A DNA stretch of 5,073 bases from the NCBI GenBank assembly GCA_003452655.1, contig DMNR01000434.1, forward strand, positions 394 through 5,466. The letters are read 5' to 3'. The notes beneath the pieces are model-generated. The model was not told the origin of the DNA, ran no database searches, and was given only the letters and a program-made list of their open reading frames with translations. Numbering within the stretch: position 1 is the first letter of the stretch; each line of letters opens with the position of its first letter. A program made the position numbers and the translations under genes. The DNA is from Actinomycetota bacterium. Lineage in GTDB: Bacteria; Actinomycetota; Actinomycetes; S36-B12; UBA10799. Below are positions 1 through 5,073 of the stretch, one piece after another.

Positions 1-353
1 TCAACGACACCTACGGCCACAAGATGGGCGACCAAGTACTCATCACGTTGGCACATGAAATCCGACGACTGCTGCGCCGAGACGATGTCGTTGCGCGGAT
101 CGGCGGCGATGAGATTCTGCTCGTTTTGAATGGTGTTCACGATCTCGATGGTGCAGTTGCTGTGGCAGAGAAGGTCAGGGCGAATTGTTCCGAGGTTCAC
201 GAATATCAAGGGGAGCAGTACGTCCCCAGAATCAGCATCGGAGTAACGGTCATGCGCTCCGGGGAGAACGTCGATGACCTCATCGCTCGTGCGGATCGTG
301 CTATGTACTCAGTGAAGCGGATGGGTGGCAACCAGGTGGTCGGAGTCAACTAA
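1..353 (+). CDS. GGDEF-domain (diguanylate cyclase-type) protein, C-terminal part
   Basis: This is the C-terminal end of a GGDEF-domain protein, the family that makes cyclic di-GMP from two GTP. The reading frame is open from the left edge (first full codon at 3), so the N-terminus and any sensor domain lie outside the window. The visible 116 residues open with NDTYGHKMGDQVL, the conserved nucleotide-binding stretch of GGDEF domains. RRDD follows, matching the RxxD product-inhibition I-site, and five residues later comes the signature GGDEI (102-116). The last signature position is Ile instead of the usual Phe; the GG, Asp and Glu residues are intact. The domain then runs through a typical ISIGVTV strand and an ADRAMYSVKRMGGN helix, ending almost directly after the fold, as stand-alone C-terminal GGDEF domains do. 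The family call is firm. Whether it is an active cyclase is an inference from the retained residues. It stops 41 bases before the stop of the convergent peptidase gene. Confidence 0.93.
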   Translation, partial: NDTYGHKMGDQVLITLAHEIRRLLRRDDVVARIGGDEILLVLNGVHDLDGAVAVAEKVRANCSEVHEYQGEQYVPRISIGVTVMRSGENVDDLIARADRAMYSVKRMGGNQVVGVN

Positions 354-367
354 GAGCCGACCCGGCG

Positions 368-394
368 GTGATGCGTCGTAGCGGATCGCATCAC
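368..394. terminator. Hairpin between convergent stops, possible bidirectional terminator
   Basis: GTGATGCG at 368-375 and its exact reverse complement CGCATCAC at 387-394 form an 8-bp stem with an 11-base loop. It sits between the GGDEF stop (351-353) and the peptidase stop (395-397), where a terminator shared by two convergent genes would be expected. Neither strand has a run of T after the stem, so the call rests on position and symmetry only. Confidence 0.4.
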
Positions 395-1849
395 TCAGCC
401 GTAGTAGGCCTCAGCCCAGCCGAGATACGGGCCGTAGCCATCCAAGTGCTTCATCGTGACGAGCCCAACCTTGCCGCCGTAAGCGCCAGTTGTGAGCACC
501 ATTCCGCCTCCGGCGTAGAGCGCGATATGACGAGCCGCGTTGCCGGACCACCAGAAGACCTGCGCGCCAACTGGTGGGTTGCGATCGCCGGGATGTCCGT
601 AGCCTGCGGCCTTGGCGCGATACCACTGGGCAATTGCCGTGCCGACGCGCCCGCCGCTCGGGTTATACGCGTCGTCAACGAAAGCGAGGCAGAGTCCGTT
701 GTAGCTCGCACCTGAACCCACGTACTTCATTCCCCAGGCGAGCGCTGCCTTTGCATCACGTCGGGTTCCGTGGGTCTTCGCCACACCTTGAGCTGCCGTC
801 AGTTTCGCCTGAAGCTTTTCGTAGGTCTTCTTGATCGCCCGACGCAGGGTGAGGGCTCTTGCGACTTCCTGCTTGCGCTGTTCTACCAGCGACACGATGT
901 TGGATCGCGCAGTCGCGGCAGAGTCACGGGCAGCTTGAGCTTTGCCGGCAAGCGCCCTGATCGCGTCTGCCTTCTCCTGAGCGTCGGCGGCACGCGCGAT
1001 TGCTTCATCTGCCTTGCTTTGAGCAACGTCCTCGCGGCTTGCCGCTGCCTGTTTCATGGTGTTCAGCTCAACGAGTTGCGCCGCCAACTCTGCTCGCAAG
1101 GCCGTCATCTGTTTGAACACCGTGGAGTTCCCCCGGGATACCCGAGCTAGTGCCTGGAGTTGGTCGGCGAACTGGGCAGGATCCTGTGACTCCATCAGGA
1201 TCGAAAGTTCAACGCTCTCGCTTCCGGAGATGTAGCTCTGCCGAGCAAGGACAGCGATCTGGGACTTGACCGCGTCGATTCGATCCTGCGCGCGCTTGAC
1301 CTGATCCTGCTGCCGGATCACAGCGGCTTGAGCTGCCTTCACGGATTCCACAGCATCCGTGTGTGCCTTCTCAGCAGCAGATTGAACCACCAGCGCCGCC
1401 GCACGAGCCTTCTCGGCTGGAGCCTGCGCGGCGACTGCGTCTACGACGGCTGCCTCCGCACGGGTAAGCGCGCTGTTCGCATCTGGAAGTTTCGCCGCAG
1501 CAGCATCCGCGGCGTCCTCGGCGGCTTGAACAGCATCTGAGGAAGCGGACAGCTGTTGCTTCGCTGCGGCAACATCGGCCTTCGTATCGGCGGGTGCAAT
1601 CGCGGAAACCATGGACCGGGCAGCCGGGACCGACGCGCTACTGACGCCTGCGATCGGACCGGAAAGCGTCGCTACGGCAATTGCCCCGGCACAAACGATC
1701 ACGGTGGACTTCCGCGGTAGGACGTTGAGCAGATGGCGCGAGCGTCTTGCACCCCTGCGCCGGTCCCGGTGCGTCGGGACCTTCCGAAGGCAGTTCACCC
1801 TCGCCACTATGGTCCACAGCGGGTCGATTCCGGCGAACCCGCGTGTCAT
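395..1849 (-). CDS. Exported coiled-coil NlpC/P60-like (CHAP-like) cell-wall peptidase
   Basis: Probable secreted peptidoglycan hydrolase that cuts stem or cross-bridge peptides outside the cell. Numbering from the ATG at 1849 (484 residues): an Arg-rich n-region (28-47) precedes a hydrophobic segment STVIVCAGAIAVATL, with likely cleavage after GVSSA near 72. A long Ala/Gln/Lys-rich coiled-coil region (about 83-355) is broken near 200-240 by a segment (YISGSESVEL, then SQDPAQFADQL) common in RipA/PcsB-type hydrolases. The C-terminal 120 residues form a Cys/His peptidase domain: Cys387 in NGLCLAFV, then the PVGAQVFWW strand, then His441 in RHIALYAGGG. Cys387 is the only cysteine in the mature protein. 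The third catalytic position, 12 residues after the His, is Thr instead of His/Asn/Gln. The start is uncertain: TTG at 1912, ATG at 1849, GTG at 1807 and GTG at 1798 are all in frame, and none has a strong ribosome binding site. I chose the only ATG. The peptidase call is fairly firm; a role in cell division is only a family-based guess. Confidence 0.85.
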   Translation of the reverse strand: MTRGFAGIDPLWTIVARVNCLRKVPTHRDRRRGARRSRHLLNVLPRKSTVIVCAGAIAVATLSGPIAGVSSASVPAARSMVSAIAPADTKADVAAAKQQLSASSDAVQAAEDAADAAAAKLPDANSALTRAEAAVVDAVAAQAPAEKARAAALVVQSAAEKAHTDAVESVKAAQAAVIRQQDQVKRAQDRIDAVKSQIAVLARQSYISGSESVELSILMESQDPAQFADQLQALARVSRGNSTVFKQMTALRAELAAQLVELNTMKQAAASREDVAQSKADEAIARAADAQEKADAIRALAGKAQAARDSAATARSNIVSLVEQRKQEVARALTLRRAIKKTYEKLQAKLTAAQGVAKTHGTRRDAKAALAWGMKYVGSGASYNGLCLAFVDDAYNPSGGRVGTAIAQWYRAKAAGYGHPGDRNPPVGAQVFWWSGNAARHIALYAGGGMVLTTGAYGGKVGLVTMKHLDGYGPYLGWAEAYYG

Positions 1850-1995
1850 GGCGTCGAGCGTGTCTTGTGTGCAGATGCTCGTCTGAACCCCGTCGCCACA
1901 CAGACTCAGCAACGCCGCGAGCCCGGCCCTAGGGTGACTTGAGAAGCGACAGATTCCGGACGCGAGGACGCATTCACGAAGAGGAGGCCCACATC
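1850..1995. promoter_or_regulatory. Divergent 5' region between peptidase and binding-protein genes
   Basis: The peptidase gene (- strand) and the binding-protein gene (+ strand) are transcribed away from here, so promoters for both should lie in or near this interval. Visible elements are: a bulged stem (arms 1862-1871 and 1897-1905, nine pairs plus one bulge) enclosing a smaller CAGA/TCTG hairpin at 1872-1885; an 8-base palindrome CCCTAGGG at 1927-1934; and TAGGGT at 1930-1935, which fits the loose actinobacterial -10 pattern TANNNT on the + strand but has no convincing -35. The left limit is soft, because the peptidase start could be as far up as 1912 or as far in as 1798. Confidence 0.45.
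1981..1987 (+). promoter_or_regulatory. Shine-Dalgarno site that fixes the GTG start at 1996
   Basis: GAGGAGG lies eight bases before GTG at 1996-1998, within a purine-rich GAAGAGGAGG stretch. It is the strongest ribosome binding site in the window. It argues against the longer in-frame TTG start at 1939, which would put a charged tail ahead of the lipoprotein signal peptide. Confidence 0.85.
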
Positions 1996-3171
1996 GTGGC
2001 GAGTATCAAGCAGGTCGTTGGCGCGATGTCGATTGGGGTCGTCGCCTTGGCAGCAACGGCAGCGTGCAGTTCGAATTCATCGTCTGACACAAGCAGCGCC
2101 ACCTGGAAGATCGGTGTCGAAGCACCTCTCACCGGAGACCAGAGCAATCTTGGTCTGGGGATGTTGCAGGGTGCACAACTAGCTGCCGAGCAGCTCAATT
2201 CGGCAGGTGGAGTCCTCGGCAGGAAGATCGAGATCATCCAGATCGATGACGCCGCGAATGCCACAACCGGAGTTGCGGCGGCGAACTCGGCGATCTCCCA
2301 GGGCCTCAACGGAGTGGTCGGCCCTTACAACTCCAGCGTTGGGGCACAGACTCTGCCGCTCTATCTCAAGGCGGGAGTCGTTCCGATCCGTCTGACCTCC
2401 GACAACTCCACAGACGGCATGGGCTTCACCCTCCAACCGATGACAAGCCAGATCGCTCCGGTCACGGCAAATGCGCTGAGCAAGTTCTACAAGGCCAAGT
2501 CAGTCGGGATCATTTACGACTCAAGTCAGAACTACACGAAGTCAACCTCGGCCGCCGTCAAGGCTGACCTGGAAAAGGCAGGGGTGAAGGTCACGAGCTA
2601 CCAGGCCATCACGCCGGGGCAAGGCAGCTACGCCGACACATTGCAGCAGGTATCCGCCAAGAACCCCGACATGATCTATTCGGCCGTCTATTACCCCGAA
2701 GGTGCGAAGATCGCGCAAGAGATCACCCCGAAGACCGCCGGAAACAGCAACTACCGGTGCCTACTCGACTACGCCTCCTATGACAGCGGCTACATCACCA
2801 ACGCAGGGCAGGCCGCTGCTCAACGCTGCAACGTGGTGGGAGTGCCCGCGCCCACGGACTTCTCCGGATCGGCAGACAAGGTTGCGGCATTCCAGCAGCA
2901 GTTCAAGCAGCCGCCCGGAACCTGGAGTCCGTACACCTACGATTCGCTGAACTTCCTGATCGACGGCGCGAAGGCCGTGGGAAGTTTCAACTCGGCTCAA
3001 TTGACCAGCCATCTGTCGACCGTCAAACAGTGGCAAGGTTGGACTGGCACCGTATCCATCGAGCCTCGCAGCGGCAATCGCGAACCTGCCACGGTCGTTG
3101 TTACCGTAGTCACTGACGGGGAGTTTCATGTCAATGCGGCGTGGGCTCAGGCAGTTGGCGCGCCGTACTAA
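1996..3171 (+). CDS. LivK-type ABC transporter substrate-binding lipoprotein
   Basis: Solute-binding lipoprotein of the Peripla_BP_6 (LivJ/LivK, type I periplasmic fold) family, which hands branched-chain amino acids or related small molecules to an ABC importer. The GTG start follows a strong ribosome binding site and gives 391 residues, normal for the family. The signal peptide (MASIKQVVGAMSIGVVALAA) ends in TAAC, with Cys24 as the probable lipid-bearing residue; the -3 position is Thr instead of the usual Leu/Val/Ile. A Ser-rich linker leads to the first lobe, where WKIGVEAPLTGDQSNLG (37-53), GGVLGRKIEIIQIDD (71-85) and GVVGPYNSS (106-114) are typical family landmarks. The second lobe begins near SVGIIYDSSQNY (169-180). 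The only other cysteines are Cys255 and Cys278, which could form a disulfide. No permease or ATPase of a Liv system is adjacent: the next gene downstream is a VKOR protein, so this is an orphan binding protein here. The ligand cannot be read from the sequence. Confidence 0.93.
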   Translation: MASIKQVVGAMSIGVVALAATAACSSNSSSDTSSATWKIGVEAPLTGDQSNLGLGMLQGAQLAAEQLNSAGGVLGRKIEIIQIDDAANATTGVAAANSAISQGLNGVVGPYNSSVGAQTLPLYLKAGVVPIRLTSDNSTDGMGFTLQPMTSQIAPVTANALSKFYKAKSVGIIYDSSQNYTKSTSAAVKADLEKAGVKVTSYQAITPGQGSYADTLQQVSAKNPDMIYSAVYYPEGAKIAQEITPKTAGNSNYRCLLDYASYDSGYITNAGQAAAQRCNVVGVPAPTDFSGSADKVAAFQQQFKQPPGTWSPYTYDSLNFLIDGAKAVGSFNSAQLTSHLSTVKQWQGWTGTVSIEPRSGNREPATVVVTVVTDGEFHVNAAWAQAVGAPY

Positions 3172-3185
3172 GGGATAACTCTCGC

Positions 3186-3206
3186 CCCGCCGGGCTCCCG
3201 GCGCGG
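3186..3206 (+). terminator. GC-rich hairpin after the binding-protein gene
   Basis: CGCCGG at 3188-3193 pairs with CCGGCG at 3198-3203 around a GCTC loop. Two further C-G pairs (3186-3187 with 3205-3206) are possible across a one-base bulge. It starts 15 bases after the TAA at 3169-3171. There is no T run, which is common for actinobacterial terminators. It could end or merely attenuate transcription before the VKOR gene, whose ATG is at 3241. Confidence 0.5.
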
Positions 3207-3240
3207 CCACCCGGTCATATGGTCAGCCACACTGTTACCC

Positions 3241-3864
3241 ATGCCGACCGACATCGACGCCGACCTCGAGGCTTCAGAGGTGCCCGAAGCTGCCGCGCCC
3301 GGGCGCCATATTGGCGCCTACGTCGAGATGCTGATCTCCAGCGTCATCGGCTTGTTCGCCAGCCTGGTCTTGTCGATTGAAGCGGTGACTCTGGCAGCGA
3401 ACCCTGCCGCCGTGCTGTCGTGTGACTTCAGTTCAAAGATTTCCTGCGGGGTGGTCGCCGAAACCTGGCAGGCTCAACTGTTTGGCTGGCCCAATAGTTT
3501 CCTCGGCCTGATCGCCGAGCCAGTCGTCATCACCGTGGCGGTTGCCGCGCTCGGCGGTGTTCGCTTCCCCCGATGGTTCATGCTCACGGCACAGGCGATC
3601 TACACCCTCGGCTTTGTCTTTGCCTGGTGGCTGTTTTACCAGAGCTACTTCGTGATCGGTGCGCTCTGCCCATGGTGTTTGTTGATCACTGTGACCACCA
3701 CTCTGGTGTTCATGTCGATGTCGCGAGTGAACATCCTCGACGGCAACTTCGGTACTGGCATCCAGCGCGCGCTGACGCCGGCGTTGTCATGGTGGGTCGA
3801 CGTGTGGCTGTCGATATTGATCATTGCTGCGTTGGCCGCTGCGGTTATCTTCCGCTACTTATAG
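3241..3864 (+). CDS. VKOR-family (vitamin K epoxide reductase-like) disulfide-forming membrane protein
   Basis: Polytopic membrane protein of the VKOR family. In bacteria such proteins reoxidise a DsbA-like thiol oxidase and pass electrons to quinone, as DsbB does in Escherichia coli. It has 207 residues. The four hallmark cysteines are present: Cys61 and Cys69 in the first outer loop, eight residues apart as in known VKORs, and the active-site CPWC (Cys143, Cys146) at the start of a membrane helix. The loop also carries the family-like FGWPNSFLGL segment. Likely membrane helices are about 29-52, 87-104, 111-133, 137-160 and 186-204; with the N-terminus inside, all four cysteines face outward. 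It ends just after the fifth helix, so no thioredoxin domain is fused and a separate partner is expected. The ATG is the first one in frame; no strong ribosome binding site is visible. It lies 69 bases after the lipoprotein gene and ends 15 bases before the convergent permease stop. Confidence 0.93.
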   Translation: MPTDIDADLEASEVPEAAAPGRHIGAYVEMLISSVIGLFASLVLSIEAVTLAANPAAVLSCDFSSKISCGVVAETWQAQLFGWPNSFLGLIAEPVVITVAVAALGGVRFPRWFMLTAQAIYTLGFVFAWWLFYQSYFVIGALCPWCLLITVTTTLVFMSMSRVNILDGNFGTGIQRALTPALSWWVDVWLSILIIAALAAAVIFRYL

Positions 3865-3879
3865 AACGGACCGTTGGCG

Positions 3880-4680
3880 TTATCGACTGGTATTTCGATA
3901 CTTGCGCACTGCCAACGGAGCGAAGATCGCAATCAGAACAATGCACCACACGATCGTTACCTCAATCGGATGCTGGCTGGGGAACGCCGTACCAATCGTC
4001 GGGTTCGGATTGCCAAATAGCTCCCGACACGATGCCGTCAACGTGCTGACGGGGTTCCACTCGGCTATCGGCTGCAGTATCGCGGGCAGTGACGCTGGCG
4101 GAACAAACACATTCGAAATGAATGTGAGTGGGAAGATCGTGACGAAGGTCAGTTGTTGTGCCGTTTCTGTATTTGGAACGGACAGCCCAATCCAAACCCC
4201 GATCCAGGCCATGACATAGGCAAAAGCGAGCAACAACACCACTGCGAAGATGAACTTGGCGAGCCCGTTGTTCACCCTCCACCCAACGACCAGGCCAGCG
4301 ACCATTAGCACGACGAGAATCCCAGCTTGGTAGATCACGTCGGCGATGGTTCGCCCGGTCAATACTGCCGACCGTGCCATTGGCAGTGAGCGGAATCTGT
4401 CGATCAAGCCCTTGCCCATGTCGTCAGCAATGCCGATGGCCGTTGTCGCCGAGGCGAAGGCGATCGTTTGAACAAAGATTCCCGGCATCAGGAATTCCTT
4501 GTAGCTCCCCCCGTCAGGTAGCGGAATTGCCCCACCAAAGACGTAGGCGAATAGCAGCACAAACATGATTGATTGCAGGACCGCGAAGATCGCCAGTTCG
4601 GGAATGCGAGGAATTCTTTTGAGGTTGCGCCACGTGATGACAAGCGCGTCGGAAACTGGACCGGTTTCGATGACGCTCAT
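3880..4680 (-). CDS. ABC-2 type exporter permease, DrrB-like
   Basis: Membrane subunit of an ABC-2 type exporter of the DrrAB (daunorubicin-resistance) class. These pump out drugs, lipids or other hydrophobic compounds; the substrate here is unknown. The 266 residues match the usual size. Six membrane helices are visible at about 27-49, 63-84, 114-134, 142-166, 176-194 and 240-258. Between helices 2 and 3 lies the characteristic cytoplasmic segment DDMGKGLIDRFRSLPMARSA (86-105), which contacts the ATPase. Between helices 5 and 6 lies the conserved FVPPASLPAILQPIAEWNP stretch (192-210) followed by Arg219 in ASCRELFG. The ATG overlaps the stop of the upstream ATPase gene as ATGA (4677-4680), so the two are translationally coupled. 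A GGAGA site lies six bases upstream, inside the ATPase gene. Resistance is not shown by the sequence; transporter class is firm. Confidence 0.93.
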   Translation of the reverse strand: MSVIETGPVSDALVITWRNLKRIPRIPELAIFAVLQSIMFVLLFAYVFGGAIPLPDGGSYKEFLMPGIFVQTIAFASATTAIGIADDMGKGLIDRFRSLPMARSAVLTGRTIADVIYQAGILVVLMVAGLVVGWRVNNGLAKFIFAVVLLLAFAYVMAWIGVWIGLSVPNTETAQQLTFVTIFPLTFISNVFVPPASLPAILQPIAEWNPVSTLTASCRELFGNPNPTIGTAFPSQHPIEVTIVWCIVLIAIFAPLAVRKYRNTSR

Positions 4681-5073
4681 GCGGTATCTCCATCTTCGGA
4701 CGAGATCTCTTCTGCGCGGTGACCGGTGAGCTTGAGGAATACGTCATCCAGGCTCGGGCGTCGCAGCGCAATGTCTTCAACTTCTATTTCGTGGTCATCG
4801 AGAATCTGTGCCGCCGCGATCACCTTCTTCGACCCACCGCGGCTCGGGCACACGATCTTCCTTGTCCGGTGATCGAGTTCGATTTGTCCCACACTCAATG
4901 GCTCGAGTAGGGCCCCTGCTCGGGCAATTTGGTCACCATCTGCCAGCACAACCTCGACTCGCTCCCCACCGACCTGCGCCTTCAGTTCGTTGGCAGTGCC
5001 CTTTGCAATGATCGTTCCGTTGTCGACTACCGCAATTGTGTCCGCAAGTTCGTCGGCCTCCTCGAGGTACTGC
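4677..5073 (-). CDS. ABC exporter ATPase, DrrA-like, C-terminal part
   Basis: C-terminal 131 residues of the ATP-hydrolysing subunit paired with the downstream permease. The frame is open to the right edge, so the Walker A, Walker B and ABC signature motifs lie outside the window. The visible part begins QYLEEADELADTIAVVDNGTIIAKGTANELK, the classic end of an ABC ATPase core just after the switch region. Its first residue, Gln, falls where most ABC ATPases carry the H-loop His; DrrA-type exporters often have TTQY there. After the core comes a DrrA-type accessory C-terminal domain, ending in RRPSLDDVFLKLTGH. LDDVFL (4734-4751) matches the conserved C-terminal LDEVFL-type motif reported for DrrA as important for work with DrrB. 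An acidic tail follows. The TGA overlaps the permease ATG by four bases. Class assignment is firm although the core is missing; substrate is unknown. Confidence 0.93.
   Translation of the reverse strand, partial: QYLEEADELADTIAVVDNGTIIAKGTANELKAQVGGERVEVVLADGDQIARAGALLEPLSVGQIELDHRTRKIVCPSRGGSKKVIAAAQILDDHEIEVEDIALRRPSLDDVFLKLTGHRAEEISSEDGDTA
4687..4691 (-). promoter_or_regulatory. Internal ribosome binding site for the exporter permease
   Basis: On the - strand GGAGA lies six bases before the permease ATG (4678-4680), inside the 3' end of the ATPase gene. Together with the ATGA stop/start overlap it supports coupled, balanced production of the two exporter subunits. Confidence 0.65.

Noticed and set aside
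368..715. Long + strand open frame opposite the peptidase gene
   Set aside because: It lies opposite the C-terminal peptidase domain, shows no recognisable family features and has no ribosome binding site; the - strand frame encodes a coherent catalytic domain.
1762..1912. c-di-AMP (ydaO) or c-di-GMP (GEMM) riboswitch on the - strand
   Set aside because: The GGTGAAC and GACGCA stretches look slightly like pieces of these cores, but the conserved GGGGGA..., GCAAA and AGCTAACC elements are missing. Kept only as an unnamed structured-leader question.
1930..1935. TAGGGT as a + strand -10 promoter element for the binding-protein gene
   Set aside because: It fits TANNNT, but no -35 hexamer sits at the usual spacing and such hexamers are common; mentioned only as part of the divergent region.
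1939..1995. Longer TTG start for the binding lipoprotein
   Set aside because: It would put 19 mostly charged residues before the lipoprotein signal peptide and has no ribosome binding site, whereas the GTG at 1996 has GAGGAGG at the right distance.
2761..3210. 149-codon - strand open frame across the end of the binding-protein gene
   Set aside because: The + strand carries a convincing Peripla_BP_6 protein here; the antisense translation is Arg/Gly-rich with no family features.
3865..3875. AACGG-A-CCGTT inverted repeat between the VKOR and permease stops
   Set aside because: Only four pairs can form once a minimal loop is allowed, and no T run follows; too weak to call a terminator.
3880..5073. 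Exporter as part of an antibiotic biosynthesis or resistance cluster
   Set aside because: DrrAB-like pairs are widespread in actinobacteria, and no biosynthetic or regulator gene is visible in the window to support a substrate.

Overview
This window looks like an ordinary chromosomal stretch of a moderately GC-rich actinobacterium (Actinomycetota). The supporting signs are GTG starts, G/C-ending codons, short intergenic gaps, an actinobacterial type of coiled-coil NlpC/P60-like cell-wall peptidase, a stand-alone VKOR-family membrane protein, and a DrrAB-type ABC exporter. The species cannot be named from the sequence alone. I see no insertion sequence, phage gene, CRISPR array, tRNA or rRNA.

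Layout from left to right: (1) the C-terminal end of a GGDEF-domain protein on the + strand, entering from the left edge and stopping at 353. (2) A convergent gene on the - strand, stop at 395, for an exported coiled-coil protein with a C-terminal Cys/His peptidase domain. A small hairpin lies between the two stops. (3) A divergent region of about 150-200 bp, whose exact left limit depends on the unresolved start of the peptidase gene. It holds several inverted repeats. (4) An orphan LivK-type (Peripla_BP_6) substrate-binding lipoprotein on the + strand, started by a GTG with a clear ribosome binding site. (5) After a GC-rich hairpin, a VKOR-family disulfide-forming membrane protein on the same strand and in the same reading frame. 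(6) Convergent to it, on the - strand, an ABC exporter operon: an ATPase cut by the right edge, then an ABC-2 permease joined to it by a 4-base ATGA overlap.

How the genes relate: most of the encoded proteins act at the cell envelope, covering wall cleavage, solute capture, disulfide formation and export. They lie in at least three transcription units, so they need not share a pathway. Two links are supported. The exporter ATPase and permease are a classic coupled pair. The VKOR protein sits directly downstream of an exported lipoprotein that has exactly two cysteines in its ligand-binding body, which makes that lipoprotein a possible disulfide client. The binding protein has no permease or ATPase genes beside it here.

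I did not find a convincing undescribed system. The best second-look items are the unresolved, dyad-rich 5' end of the peptidase gene, the VKOR/lipoprotein pairing, and the atypical catalytic or signature residues in the peptidase and GGDEF proteins.
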